Shown here: positions 8,951-17,617 of the stretch, one piece after another
Numbering within the stretch: position 1 is the stretch's first letter
Layout of the letters: each line of letters begins with the position of its first letter
From: Gaiellasilicea sp963749515
GTDB lineage: Bacteria; Actinomycetota; Thermoleophilia; Gaiellales; Gaiellaceae
Assembly (NCBI GenBank): GCA_963749515.1
Contig: CAVVMR010000010.1
Coordinates: forward strand, 124,001 to 188,000
DNA length: 64,000 bases
Reading direction: 5' to 3'
The notes under the pieces: model-generated
Databases searched by the model: none
Told to the model about the DNA's origin: nothing
The model's input: only the letters and a program-made list of their open reading frames with translations
Position numbers and translations under genes: made by a program

Positions 8951-9693
8951 GGCTGCACGTCACCGGCGCGACCGGCTATCTCGGCTCGGAGCTCGTCCGG
9001 CGCGCGCCGGACGCCTCGACCGAGCGCGTCGAGATCCGTGATGCGGTCGCGGTCGAGGAGCTTCTTCGCCGCGTCCGTCCCGAGATCGTGATCCACACCG
9101 CCTACCTTCAGGAAGGAGCCGGCGCGCGCGAGATCACGGTCGACGGCGCCGAAAACGTCGCGCGCGCGGCTGTGGCCGTGGGCGCGAGGCTCGTGCACCT
9201 CTCGACCGACGTCGTGTTCGACGGCCGCAAGGGCTCGCCGTACGTGGAGGAGGATCCGCTCACGCCGGTGACCGACTACGGACGCGCGAAGGCGGAGGCC
9301 GAGAGCCGGGTCGGCCGGGCGCATCCGCAGGCGTTGATCGTGCGCACGTCCTTGATCTACGGGGGCGCAGAGCCGTCCAAGCACGAGACCACTGCCCACG
9401 ATCCGGCGTTCACGTTCTTCACGAACGAGATCCGCAACCCGGTGCAGGCAGGCGACCTCGCCGAGGCGCTGCTCGAGCTGGCGGATCTCGACATTTCGGG
9501 CCCGCTCCACGTCGCGGGGGCGGACGCCGTCTCGCGCGCCGAGTTCGCCGAGCTGATCACGGGCGCCGCCGTCGCCAGCGCACCCGCCCCGCCGACCCGT
9601 CCGCTCAACTGCTCGCTCGACTCCTCGCGCGCGCAGGCGATGATCGGGACGCCGCTCCGCGGCGTGCGGGAGGTCCTCGGCCGACCGGGCTAG
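8947..9693 (+). CDS. RmlD-like NAD(P)-dependent sugar reductase (extended SDR)
   Basis: A 248-residue extended short-chain dehydrogenase resembling dTDP-4-dehydrorhamnose reductase. The nucleotide-binding motif GATGYLG begins at residue 7. LSTDVVFDG and YGRAKAEAE match the RmlD active site, where Thr, Tyr and Lys act in hydride transfer. RTSLIYG and the late segment placing substrate (GPLHVAGADAVSR) also fit. The ATG overlaps the DedA stop. No other dTDP-rhamnose genes are adjacent, so the substrate may be another 4-keto sugar or a different carbonyl. The last four bases (CTAG) also hold the stop of the convergent cyclase gene. Confidence 0.82.
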   Translation: MRLHVTGATGYLGSELVRRAPDASTERVEIRDAVAVEELLRRVRPEIVIHTAYLQEGAGAREITVDGAENVARAAVAVGARLVHLSTDVVFDGRKGSPYVEEDPLTPVTDYGRAKAEAESRVGRAHPQALIVRTSLIYGGAEPSKHETTAHDPAFTFFTNEIRNPVQAGDLAEALLELADLDISGPLHVAGADAVSRAEFAELITGAAVASAPAPPTRPLNCSLDSSRAQAMIGTPLRGVREVLGRPG

Positions 9694-10430
9694 CGCTCTT
9701 CCTCGAGCCGCTCGGCGATCTCGTTGGGACGCTTCGCCGCGCGGTCGGCGAGCGCGTCGACGTCCGACAGCGCCTTCTCGAGCGAAGCCTGAACCGATTG
9801 CTTGACGCTCGCCTGGATCCGCGCGGCCAGCCGCTTGCCGAAGTCCGCTCCCAGTTCCCCCTCGTCCGTGGGCGGAGCCGCGGGGACGGGCGCCTCGGGC
9901 TGTGCCGCCCCGTCGATCCCCAGCTCGTAGACCCGCTCGGGATCGTCGATGTCCTTGAGCTGCCGCTCGCCGAGCGGGAAGATCGAGACCCCTTCCGGCA
10001 GCGTCGAGCCGGCCAGCGCATGCGTCGTCTCGGAGAGCAGCACGTGCCCGCCGCGTCCGGCTGTGCAGAGCCGGGCTGCCCGCACGACGTCGAGCCCCAG
10101 ATATCCCTCGCTGCCGAGAGCGGGCTCCCCGGTGTGCAGGCCCATCCGCACGCGAACGTCGACGCCGTCGGGCCACTCGTGCTCGGCATGCGCGCGCTGT
10201 ACCTCGACCGCCGCCGTGACCGCGTCCCGGGCGCGCGGGAAGGCGAAGAAGAAGGCGTCGCCCTGTGTGTCGATCTCGACGCCGCCGTGCTCCGCGAATC
10301 GCTCGCGCATCAGCTGCCGGTGCGTGGAGAGCAGCCCGGCGTAGCTGTCACCGAGCCGCTTGAGGAGCGCGGTCGACCCCTCGATGTCGCTGAAGACGAA
10401 CGTGACGGTGCCGCTCGGGAGGGATGTCAT
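9690..10430 (-). CDS. Class III adenylate/guanylate cyclase domain protein
   Basis: A 246-residue protein with one class III nucleotide cyclase domain (about residues 5-165) and a charged C-terminal tail. FVFSDIEGST carries the first metal-binding Asp, EIDTQGDAFFFAF the second, and GLDVVRAARLCTAGRGG the transition-state region. After the cyclase domain come IFPLGERQLKDIDDPERVYEL, common in actinobacterial cyclases, and a predicted helical tail (about 195-246). Specificity for ATP or GTP is not clear. The ATG at 10430 directly precedes the domain; an upstream open stretch would overlap the divergent DUF255 gene. With no membrane or HAMP segment it is presumably soluble. A cNMP-binding flavoprotein (38.4 kb) could be a responder. 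Confidence 0.85.
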   Translation of the reverse strand: MTSLPSGTVTFVFSDIEGSTALLKRLGDSYAGLLSTHRQLMRERFAEHGGVEIDTQGDAFFFAFPRARDAVTAAVEVQRAHAEHEWPDGVDVRVRMGLHTGEPALGSEGYLGLDVVRAARLCTAGRGGHVLLSETTHALAGSTLPEGVSIFPLGERQLKDIDDPERVYELGIDGAAQPEAPVPAAPPTDEGELGADFGKRLAARIQASVKQSVQASLEKALSDVDALADRAAKRPNEIAERLEEER

Positions 10431-10467
10431 CCACCGAGTATTGCGGGCATGTGGCAGGCTCGCTGGC

Positions 10468-12357
10468 ATGAACCGACTCGCCGGCGAGACCAGCCCGTAC
10501 CTCCTCCAGCACGCCGCCAACCCCGTGGACTGGTACCCGTGGGGCGACGAGGCGCTCGCCCGGGCGCGCGCGGAGGACAGGCCGATCCTGCTCTCGATCG
10601 GCTACGCGGCCTGCCACTGGTGCCACGTCATGGAGCACGAGTCGTTCGAGGACGCGGCCACCGCGGCCTTGATGAACGAGCACTTCGTGAGCGTGAAGGT
10701 CGATCGCGAGGAGCGGCCCGACCTCGACGCGGTCTACATGGAGGCGGTGGTCGCGATGTCCGGCCACGGCGGCTGGCCGATGACGGTCTTCCTGACACCC
10801 GCCGGCGAGCCGTTCTACGGCGGCACCTACTACCCGCCGGAGCCGCGGCACGGGCTGGCGAGCTTCCAGCAGGTGCTCGAGGCGATCGCCGAGGCCTGGC
10901 GCGAGCGGCGCGACGACGTGGCGCGCTCGGCGGGACAGCTCGTCGAAGCGGTCCGTCAGTCCGCGTCGCTCCGGCCCTCGCTCGAGCCGCTGACGGACGA
11001 GCTCCTCGCCGGGGCTGCACGTGCAGCGGGCGCCGCGTTCGAGCCGGCGTTCGGCGGCTGGGGCCGCGCACCGAAGTTCCCCAACGCGCCCGTGCTCGAG
11101 TTCCTGCTTCGCCGCGGCGACGACACGAGTCTCGCGATGGTCGTCAAGACGCTCGACGAGATGGCGGCCGGCGGGATGTACGACCTGCTCGGCGGCGGCT
11201 TCCACCGCTACTCGGTCGACGACCGGTGGCTCGTGCCGCATTTCGAGAAGATGCTGTACGACAACGCGCTGCTCGCGCCGGCCTACCTGCACGGGTGGCT
11301 CGTCACGGGCGAGGATCGCTACCGCGCGATCGCCGAGGCGACGATCGAGTACCTGCTCCGCGAGCTGCTGCTCCCGGAAGGCGGCTTCGCGTCGGCCCAG
11401 GACGCCGACACGGACGGCGTCGAGGGGCTGACGTTCACGTGGACGGAGGAAGAAGGCGTTCCGGCCGACCTGCTGGAGCCATTCGAGCACGGGCGCTCGA
11501 TCATCCGCGGTGAGCTCGAGGAGGGTCTGCGCGCACGCCTCCTCGAGCTCCGAGAGCAGCGTCCGAAGCCCCTCCGCGACGACAAGGCGATCGCCTCCTG
11601 GAACGGGCTTGCGCTCGCCGCGCTCGCCGAGGCCGGGCGGCGCCTCGAGCGGCCCGAGTGGATCGACGCGGCACGATCGCTGGGGGAGTTCCTGCTCGGG
11701 CCGCTCTCCGGCGACGGCGGCCGGCTCCGGCGGAGCTACCGCGAGGGCCGCACGAGCGGAGCCGCCTATCTCGACGACTACGCGAACGTCGCGCATGGGT
11801 TCCTCGAGCTCCACGTCGCGACCGGCGAGCCGCGCTGGCTCCACGAGGCGAACCGGCTCGCGCGGCTCGCCGTCGAGCTCTTCGCCGACGAGGAGCACGG
11901 CGGCTTCTTTCTCTCCCCGGCAGACGGCGAGCGGCTTGTGGCGCGGACGAAGGAGCTCGACGACCACCCGCTTCCCTCCGGCAACTCGATGCTCGCGCAC
12001 GTGCTGCTCCGGCTCTCCCGGATCTACGGCGACGACGAGCTCGAGCGCCACGCAGTCTCGGTGCTGCGCCTCGTGCGGCCGGCGCTCGAGCGGGCTCCCA
12101 CTGCGTTCGGGTGGGCGCTCTGCGCTCTCGACCTCCACCTGAGCCCTCCGCGCGAGCTGGCGGTTCTCGGCCCGGTCGACTCCGAGGTGGCGCGAGCGGC
12201 ACTTCGGCCGTGGCAGCCGACCACGGTCGTCGCGGTCGGTCCCGACGACGAGGTGCCGCTGCTTGCGGGAAAAACGCTCGTCGACGGCGAGCCCGCCGTC
12301 TATCTCTGCGAACGGTTCGCGTGCCAGCTTCCGGTCACGGATCCGGCGCTGCTCTGA
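10468..12357 (+). CDS. DUF255 / thioredoxin-domain protein, YyaL/SPATA20 family
   Basis: A 629-residue cytoplasmic protein. The N-terminal thioredoxin-like DUF255 domain (about 1-165) begins NRLAGETSPYLLQHAANPVDWYPWG and has the motif ACHWCHVMEHESF, in which CxxC is CHWC. The rest (about 250-629) is an alpha/alpha six-hairpin barrel like glycoside hydrolases and epimerases, including FEKMLYDNALL and WNGLALAALAEAG. The molecular function is unsettled; a redox role or sugar isomerisation has been suggested for relatives. The ATG at 10468 is where the family starts, and is 37 bases from the divergent cyclase ATG. Length matches the family. Confidence 0.9.
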   Translation: MNRLAGETSPYLLQHAANPVDWYPWGDEALARARAEDRPILLSIGYAACHWCHVMEHESFEDAATAALMNEHFVSVKVDREERPDLDAVYMEAVVAMSGHGGWPMTVFLTPAGEPFYGGTYYPPEPRHGLASFQQVLEAIAEAWRERRDDVARSAGQLVEAVRQSASLRPSLEPLTDELLAGAARAAGAAFEPAFGGWGRAPKFPNAPVLEFLLRRGDDTSLAMVVKTLDEMAAGGMYDLLGGGFHRYSVDDRWLVPHFEKMLYDNALLAPAYLHGWLVTGEDRYRAIAEATIEYLLRELLLPEGGFASAQDADTDGVEGLTFTWTEEEGVPADLLEPFEHGRSIIRGELEEGLRARLLELREQRPKPLRDDKAIASWNGLALAALAEAGRRLERPEWIDAARSLGEFLLGPLSGDGGRLRRSYREGRTSGAAYLDDYANVAHGFLELHVATGEPRWLHEANRLARLAVELFADEEHGGFFLSPADGERLVARTKELDDHPLPSGNSMLAHVLLRLSRIYGDDELERHAVSVLRLVRPALERAPTAFGWALCALDLHLSPPRELAVLGPVDSEVARAALRPWQPTTVVAVGPDDEVPLLAGKTLVDGEPAVYLCERFACQLPVTDPALL

Positions 12358-12395
12358 GCCGCGCGCGTACGACTTCTAACTTCCCCGAACCCCCG

Positions 12396-12424
12396 TTGTC
12401 TAAGTTCTGCGGAAGGAGTAATCT
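12396..12424 (+). promoter_or_regulatory. Sigma70-type promoter for the solitary substrate-binding protein gene
   Basis: TTGTCT (12396-12401), a 17-base spacer and TAATCT (12419-12424) give a well-spaced -35/-10 pair, predicting a start near 12431. The leader then carries AAGGGGAG six bases before the ATG at 12469. The GGAAGG...CCTTCC inverted repeat at 12411-12432 overlaps the -10. Confidence 0.5.
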
Positions 12425-12468
12425 CGCCTTCCAGCGGGCCTTTTTTGACTAACAAGGGGAGAGCTTTT

Positions 12469-13734
12469 ATGCGTAAGGTCTCAGTTGCCTGGGCGGCAAT
12501 CATCGGAGCGTTGCTCCTTGCCATCCCGTCGGCGTTTGCCAGAACCGATCTCACAGCGGCAGACCCGGGGATCACAGCCCGGTCGATCACCATCGGTGGC
12601 ACGTTTCCGTTGACCGGGCCGGCTTCGAGTTATGCGCCGATCCCGGCGGGGATGAAGGCGTACTTCGCCTACATCAACGCCAGGCGCGGCCCCGACAAGA
12701 AGCGAGGCATCGGCGGTCGGCAGGTCATCTGGAAGTACTACGACGACGGCTACAACCCGGTCAACTCGGTGCAGCTGCAGCGCAGGCTCGTCGAGCAGGA
12801 CAAGGTCTTCGCCGTCGTTGGCACGCTCGGGACCGAGGTCAACCAGGCGGTACGGCCGTACCTGAACTCACAGAAGGTGCCGCACGTGCTCGTCTCGACC
12901 GGCGCCAGCGAGTTCGGCAAGGTCGACAAGGCCAGCCCGTGGACGATCGGCTGGCAGCCGGACTACATCGCCGAGGCCCGGCTCTACGGGCTCGACATCA
13001 AGAAGAACCATCCGAACGCGAAGATCGCGATCCTGTACCAGAACGACAGCTACGGGAAGGACTACCAGTACGGCTTCAGGTCGGCACTCGGCAAGGCGCT
13101 CGCCGACAAGATGATCGTCGGCGAGCAGGCCTATGACGTGCTCGGCGGCGCCACGCCCGCCTCACAGCTCGCGCGGTTGCGGGCAACGGGGGCGGACACG
13201 CTGATGATCTTCGTCACGCCGACGCCGACGATCCAGTCGTACGCGATCATGCGGGCGCTCAACTGGAAGCCGGCGAACATCTACGTCAACTCCGTTTCTG
13301 CGACCGACACGTTCATGGGTGCTGCGGTCCGGAACTCGAGTGCCACGCAGGTGAACGGCTCGATCAGCTCGGCGTACCTGAAGGATCCGGCTTCGCCGAC
13401 CTGGGCGAACGACGCGACCATGAAGCAGTACAAGTCGATCATGGCGAAGTACGCGCCGGGTGCGAACGCGGACAACGGGCTCTACTTCTACGGCTTCGCC
13501 AAGGCGCACACGTTCGTGCAGGCGATGTACAAGGCCGGGAAGACCCCGACACGGCAGGGGCTGATGAACGCCCTGCAGGCCTTCAACGAGACCAGCCCGT
13601 TCGCCCTCCCGGGCGTGCGTCTGAAGACGTCGAAGACCGACCACTACATCATCAGCCACCAGCAGCCCATGCGGTACAACAACGGCCTCTGGGTGCTGTT
13701 CGGCCAGCTGGTCGACGGACGGCCGCGCGGGTAG
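12469..13734 (+). CDS. Branched-chain amino acid-type ABC substrate-binding protein (solitary)
   Basis: A 421-residue periplasmic binding protein (Peripla_BP_6/LivK type). An N-terminal signal peptide (MRKVSVAWAAIIGALLLAIPSAFA, about residues 1-24, with a likely AxA cleavage site) is followed by a mature start with ITIGGTFPLTGPAS. ILYQNDSYGKDY and the hinge segments are typical. The ATG at 12469 is chosen because of the strong upstream AAGGGGAG. It is a paralogue of the LivK-like protein at 37.1 kb: the two share RRLVEQDKVFAVVGTLGTE-like and ALxxFNExxPF-like segments. No transporter subunits adjoin it. Its own promoter and a 10-bp hairpin downstream suggest a single-gene transcript, perhaps feeding the livGFHM complex. 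Confidence 0.9.
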   Translation: MRKVSVAWAAIIGALLLAIPSAFARTDLTAADPGITARSITIGGTFPLTGPASSYAPIPAGMKAYFAYINARRGPDKKRGIGGRQVIWKYYDDGYNPVNSVQLQRRLVEQDKVFAVVGTLGTEVNQAVRPYLNSQKVPHVLVSTGASEFGKVDKASPWTIGWQPDYIAEARLYGLDIKKNHPNAKIAILYQNDSYGKDYQYGFRSALGKALADKMIVGEQAYDVLGGATPASQLARLRATGADTLMIFVTPTPTIQSYAIMRALNWKPANIYVNSVSATDTFMGAAVRNSSATQVNGSISSAYLKDPASPTWANDATMKQYKSIMAKYAPGANADNGLYFYGFAKAHTFVQAMYKAGKTPTRQGLMNALQAFNETSPFALPGVRLKTSKTDHYIISHQQPMRYNNGLWVLFGQLVDGRPRG

Positions 13735-13757
13735 CGCACACGCGGAACTGAAAGGAT

Positions 13758-13783
13758 CGTGGGGGCCGGAGACGGCCCCCACG
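13758..13783 (+). terminator. Hairpin terminator after the solitary substrate-binding protein gene
   Basis: CGTGGGGGCC (13758-13767) and GGCCCCCACG (13774-13783) form a perfect 10-bp stem with a 6-base loop, followed by TCGTTCT rather than a full T run. It lies 24 bases after the stop and 9 bases before the next ATG. Confidence 0.6.
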
Positions 13784-13791
13784 TCGTTCTC

Positions 13792-14943
13792 ATGGACTTC
13801 ACCCTCACCCCCGAGCAGGAGCTGATCCGCGCTTCCGCGCGCGAGCTCTGCGAGCGTGAGCTCGTACCGCACGCCCGCGCCTGGGACGAGGACGAGGAGC
13901 TGCCTCGGTCGCTGATTGCCACGCTCGCCGAGGCGGGCTTCCTCGCCGCCGCACTGCCGGAGGCGCTCGAGGGCGGCGGGCTCGACTCTGTCTCGTACTG
14001 CCTCCTCTGCGAGGAGCTCGGCCGGGCGGACTCGTCGGTGCGAGGCATCGTCTCGGTCTCGAACGGGCTCTTCGGCAAGACGGTGGCGAAGTGGGGGACG
14101 GACGAGCAGAAGCAGGAGCTGTTGCCCCGCCTCGCGACCGGCGACGGGCTCGGCTGCTACGCGCTCACCGAGCCGGGTTGCGGCTCCGACGCGGCCGCAC
14201 TCGCGACCCGTGCGGAACGCGACGGCGAAGGGTGGGTGCTGACCGGCTCCAAGGTGTTCATCACCCTCGGCTCCTGGGCTTCGACGGCCATCGTCTTCGC
14301 GCGGACGGGTGGGGAGGGGCCGAAGGGGATCAGCGCGTTCCTCGTCCCGACGGCGTCTGCCGGCTTCGAGGCGAGGCCGATGAAGGGAAAGCTCGGCCTG
14401 CGTGCGCAGGACACCGCCGAGCTCTCTCTCGACGGCGTCCGCGTGCCCGCCTCCGCGCTGCTGGGAGCCGAGGGCGAGGGCTTCAAGGTCGCGATGTCGG
14501 CACTCGACAACGGGCGCATCTCGCTCGCTGCGGGCTGTGTCGGCATCGCCCAGGGCTGCCTCGACGCCTCGACCGCCTACGCCAGGGAGCGGGAGGCGTT
14601 CAAGAAGCCGATCGCCGCCTTCCAGCTCGTCCAGCAGCTCCTCGCCGAGATGCACGTCGAGACCGAGGCCGCACGGCTGCTGACCTGGAAAGCCGCTGCT
14701 CTCGCCGATGCCGGCCGGCCGTACACGGTCGACGCCGCGGTTGCCAAGTGGTACGCCAGCGAGGCAGCCGTACGGGCGGCGAACGCGGCGGTGCAGGTCC
14801 TCGGCGGTTACGGCTACGTCGACGAATACCCTGTGGCGAAATACCTTCGCGACGCGCGCGTTACGACGCTGTACGAGGGAACGAGTCAGATCCAGACGCT
14901 GATCGTCGGCCGCGCACTGACCGGCGAGAGCGCATTCACCTAA
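13792..14943 (+). CDS. Acyl-CoA dehydrogenase
   Basis: FAD-dependent alpha,beta-oxidation of an acyl-CoA thioester, the first step of beta-oxidation. The 383-residue length is that of short/medium-chain dehydrogenases. The N-terminal helical domain begins MDFTLTPEQELIRASAREL; CYALTEPGCGSDAAAL and GSKVFITLGSWA contribute to FAD and substrate binding; the C-terminal VLGGYGYVDEYPVAKYLRDARV and LYEGTSQIQ carry the catalytic Glu (about residue 362). The ATG at 13792 starts at the usual family position. Nine bases separate it from the thiolase gene, so the two form a beta-oxidation operon. Confidence 0.93.
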   Translation: MDFTLTPEQELIRASARELCERELVPHARAWDEDEELPRSLIATLAEAGFLAAALPEALEGGGLDSVSYCLLCEELGRADSSVRGIVSVSNGLFGKTVAKWGTDEQKQELLPRLATGDGLGCYALTEPGCGSDAAALATRAERDGEGWVLTGSKVFITLGSWASTAIVFARTGGEGPKGISAFLVPTASAGFEARPMKGKLGLRAQDTAELSLDGVRVPASALLGAEGEGFKVAMSALDNGRISLAAGCVGIAQGCLDASTAYAREREAFKKPIAAFQLVQQLLAEMHVETEAARLLTWKAAALADAGRPYTVDAAVAKWYASEAAVRAANAAVQVLGGYGYVDEYPVAKYLRDARVTTLYEGTSQIQTLIVGRALTGESAFT

Positions 14944-14952
14944 GGAGAATCG

Positions 14953-16110
14953 ATGCCCGAAGCCGTCATCGTCAGCGCCGTCCGCACCCCGATCGGGCGC
15001 GCCGCCAAAGGATCGCTCACGGACGTCCGCCCCGACGACCTGCTGGCGTTCGCAATCAGGGAGGCGGTCGGGCAGGTGGAGGGTCTCGACCCGAACGAGA
15101 TCGTCGACGTGATGGTCGGCTGCGGCTTCCCGCAGGAGAAGCAGGGCATGAACCTCGCCCGCCGCGCCGCGCTCCTCGCCGGCCTGCCGAAGCGCGTGCC
15201 GGGAACGACGGTCAACCGCTTCTGCGCGTCCTCGCTGCAGACCGCCCGGATGGCGTTCCACGCGATCAAGGCGGGAGAGGGTGACGTCTACGTCGCGGCG
15301 GGGGTCGAGTCGATCTCCCAGGTCGACGGCTATCCCAAGGACTCGGAGGAGCTGCACCCGAAGCTCGTCGGCGAAGGGGCGATCGCGAACGTCTACATCC
15401 CGATGGGCCTGACCGCCGAGAATGTGGCGGAGCGCTACGACGTCTCGCGTGACGACATGGACCGCTTCGCGCAGCGCTCGCAGGAGCGCGCGGTGGCTGC
15501 GCAGGAGTCCGGGTTCTTCGAACGGGAGCTCACGCCGTACGTCAAGGAGGACGGCAGCGTTGTCTCGGCCGACGACGGGCCTCGCCCGAGCTCGACGTTC
15601 GAGAAGCTCCAGGAGCTGCAGCCGGCGTTCAAGCCGGACGGCCGCGTCACCGCCGGCAACGCGTGCCCGTTGAACGACGGTGCCGCGGCGCTCGTGATCA
15701 TGTCCGAGGAGCGTGCGGCGGAGATCGGCGCCACTCCGCGGGCGCGAATCATCGCCAGCGCCGTTACCGGGCTGGATCCGGAGATCATGGGCGTCGGTCC
15801 GATCGACGCCGTCCGGGTTGCGCTCGGTCGTGCCGGGATGACGATCGACGACATCGACGTGATGGAGCTGAACGAGGCGTTCGCCGCGCAGGTGATCCCG
15901 GTCTGCCGCGAGCTCGGCGTCGACCCGTTCGGCGAGAAGCTGAACCCGCACGGCGGCGCGATCGCGCTGGGCCATCCGTACGGAATGACCGGCGCGCGGA
16001 TCATGTGCACCCTGCTCAACGATCTCGACGAGGTCGACGGCACGATCGGGCTCGAGACGATGTGCGTCGGCGGCGGCCAGGGCATGGCGATGGTGATCGA
16101 GCGGCTCTAG
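14953..16110 (+). CDS. Thiolase (acetyl-CoA C-acyltransferase)
   Basis: Thiolytic cleavage of 3-ketoacyl-CoA, or the reverse condensation. 385 residues, normal length. The nucleophilic Cys91 is in NRFCASSLQT, His341 in GHPYGMTGAR, and the second active-site Cys371 in CVGGGQGMAM; NEAFAAQ is also present. AAGGAG five bases before the ATG is a good Shine-Dalgarno. Paired with the acyl-CoA dehydrogenase it would close a beta-oxidation turn, with hydratase and hydroxyacyl dehydrogenase supplied elsewhere. A GC-rich palindromic element, also found after leuS, starts five bases beyond the stop and may end the transcript. Confidence 0.94.
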   Translation: MPEAVIVSAVRTPIGRAAKGSLTDVRPDDLLAFAIREAVGQVEGLDPNEIVDVMVGCGFPQEKQGMNLARRAALLAGLPKRVPGTTVNRFCASSLQTARMAFHAIKAGEGDVYVAAGVESISQVDGYPKDSEELHPKLVGEGAIANVYIPMGLTAENVAERYDVSRDDMDRFAQRSQERAVAAQESGFFERELTPYVKEDGSVVSADDGPRPSSTFEKLQELQPAFKPDGRVTAGNACPLNDGAAALVIMSEERAAEIGATPRARIIASAVTGLDPEIMGVGPIDAVRVALGRAGMTIDDIDVMELNEAFAAQVIPVCRELGVDPFGEKLNPHGGAIALGHPYGMTGARIMCTLLNDLDEVDGTIGLETMCVGGGQGMAMVIERL

Positions 16111-16115
16111 CGGCA

Positions 16116-16176
16116 CTGGCCGGCCGCGCCTCCCGGCCGGCGGAGCCGGCCTCCGGCGCAGCCTCGCGCCGCTGCC
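16116..16176 (+). repeat. GC-rich palindromic intergenic element, copy A (downstream of thiolase)
   Basis: This segment matches 49791-49849: both start CTGGCCGG, share an identical 34-base core (16126-16159), then share 15 identical bases ending GCTGCC. The core is a nested dyad with GGCCGGC and GCCGGCC arms around GGA, flanked by GCGCC and GGCGC. Both copies begin five bases after a stop codon and in the same orientation relative to the gene. It may act as a terminator or mRNA-stabilising hairpin. Confidence 0.75.
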
Positions 16177-16197
16177 GCTAGAGCGCCGGTCCGGTAC

Positions 16198-16203
16198 TAC
16201 ATT
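16198..16203 (+). promoter_or_regulatory. Candidate leaderless -10 (TACATT) for kinase gene
   Basis: TACATT lies exactly 6 bases before the GTG at 16210, matching the TAnnnT-N6/7-RTG layout of other first genes here. Confidence 0.45.
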
Positions 16204-16209
16204 CTCGGC

Positions 16210-16968
16210 GTGAGCGACGACCGGCCAGACCTGGCGCCCCTGGAGCGGATCGCGCGTGAGGTGGCGGAGGAGTGGGGCTTGGCGCTCGGCGAGCGGTTCG
16301 AGCTCGCGCGGTACTCATACGTCGCCCCGGCGGGCAACGACTCGATTCTGAAGGTCACTCCGCCCGAGGACGACGAGTCCGACGAGGAAGCGGACGCCCT
16401 CGCTCTCTGGGACGGGGAGGGAGCCGTGCGGTTGCTCCGCCGGGACGGAGAGCGGCGTGCGCTCCTGCTCGAGCGCGCACGGCCGGGCGACGACCTCGCG
16501 GCGCTCGAGGAGACGGAGGCGACGCGGGTGGCGGTCGCGACCGGCCTGCGGCTCTGGCGGCCGGCGGCTGAGCCGTTCCGCTGGATCGGCGACCACGTGC
16601 CGAGGTGGCTCGACAACGCGGCGGGACACGAGCTCGCGCCGCTGGCGCGCGAGCTCTATGCGTCGATGGAGGCCGGGCGAGGCGTTCTCGTGCACGGCGA
16701 CTTCCACCACCACAACGTCCTCCGGTCGGGTCGAGGCCCGCTCGCGATCGACCCGAAGCCGATGCTCGGCGAACCGGAGTACGACGTGCCCTCGTTCCTC
16801 TGGAACCCGCTGCCGTACCGCATGCGGCCCGAGGTGACCGAGCAGAGGCTCGCAGCCTTCGCCGCCGCGGGGCTCGACGAGGAGCGGATGCGGAGGTGGG
16901 CGGTGATCCGCGGCGCCTACCTCGGCGCAGACGAGGCCGAGTCCGAGGTGCTACGAGCGCTCGTCTAG
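16210..16968 (+). CDS. Aminoglycoside/hydroxyurea phosphotransferase-like kinase (APH(6) type)
   Basis: A 252-residue protein kinase-like phosphotransferase related to streptomycin 6-kinase (APH_6_hur family). The lysine-bearing N-lobe strand reads NDSILKVTPP, the catalytic loop VLVHGDFHHHNVL holds the Asp and Asn, and the metal-binding segment is AIDPKPMLGEPEYD. VPSFLWNPLP follows as in the family. Phosphorylation of a small molecule is likely, but resistance to a drug should not be assumed because many chromosomal members have unknown substrates. GTG start with a TAnnnT box six bases upstream. Its last 18 bases overlap the end of the convergent histidine phosphatase gene. Confidence 0.8.
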   Translation: MSDDRPDLAPLERIAREVAEEWGLALGERFELARYSYVAPAGNDSILKVTPPEDDESDEEADALALWDGEGAVRLLRRDGERRALLLERARPGDDLAALEETEATRVAVATGLRLWRPAAEPFRWIGDHVPRWLDNAAGHELAPLARELYASMEAGRGVLVHGDFHHHNVLRSGRGPLAIDPKPMLGEPEYDVPSFLWNPLPYRMRPEVTEQRLAAFAAAGLDEERMRRWAVIRGAYLGADEAESEVLRALV

Positions 16969-17617
16969 GTACGGCCGGAGCTGCTCCCAGAGGTGCTCCA
17001 TCGTCGTCTCGCGCGCCGGGTGGAGCGGGTCGTAGGGGACATAGTTGACGGTGCGGACGATCCAGCCGTCGTCCCCCAGGTCGAGCACGTTGATGCAGGC
17101 GGGCGCCTGCTCGAAGGTGCCGAAGTAGGTGCGGTCGCCGGAGAGCGCGTAGGAGATGACGATCCGGTTCACACCGCCGTGGAAGACGCCGAGGGCTGTG
17201 TCCCACTCGCGTGCCACGAGCCGGTCGAGGGCGGGGTGGATCCGGTCGAGCGCCTCGCCGAGCGACTCGCCGCCGAGGAAGCGTGCGTCCTCGTCGGTGA
17301 CGCGGAGAGCACCGACGAAGAGCGCCTCGAGCTCCTCGGGTGGGAGCGCGTCGAGCCGGCCGCCGCGCCACTCGGAGAACTCGGGCCAGCGCTCGATCTC
17401 GTGCCCGGGCGCGACGATTGCGGCCGTCTCCGCCGTGCGCGGCAGAGCGCTCGAGACGACGAGGTCGAGCTCGACGCCGGCAAGTGCCGTCGTGTGCGGC
17501 CTCGGCCTGCTCGAGCCCGCGCGCCGTGAGCGGGACCTCCTCCGGGTTCACCGGCCGCCCCGCCTCGTCCACGTAGGAGACGTCGGCGTGCCGCATCAGG
17601 TACAGGCGGCGTCTCAC
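16951..17617 (-). pseudogene. Histidine phosphatase family gene split by a single-base frameshift
   Basis: The N-terminal part (from GTG 17617) reads RRRLYLMRHADVSYVDEAG and LTARGLEQAEAA, the phosphoglycerate-mutase-type start with the phospho-accepting His in RHAD. After about residue 43 sense continues only one base out of frame: LAGVELDLVVSSALPRTAET, then GVFHGGVNRIVI with the second catalytic His, ending at 16951. Removing one base near 17483-17487 restores one open frame of 221 residues, a normal family length with all catalytic residues. This is either a real frameshift, a sequencing or assembly error, or less likely recoding. The GTG overlaps the DUF6285 stop (GTGA), so it is the last gene of a four-gene operon. 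Confidence 0.8.

Noticed and set aside
13162..16116. A 984-codon open frame on the minus strand opposite the substrate-binding protein, acyl-CoA dehydrogenase and thiolase genes.
   Set aside because: It lies antisense to three well-supported genes, is rich in Arg/His/Val as GC-rich shadow frames are, and has no recognisable domain.
16210..16968. Streptomycin resistance gene.
   Set aside because: It has the kinase fold of APH(6), but chromosomal relatives are common and nothing in the context indicates antibiotic resistance.
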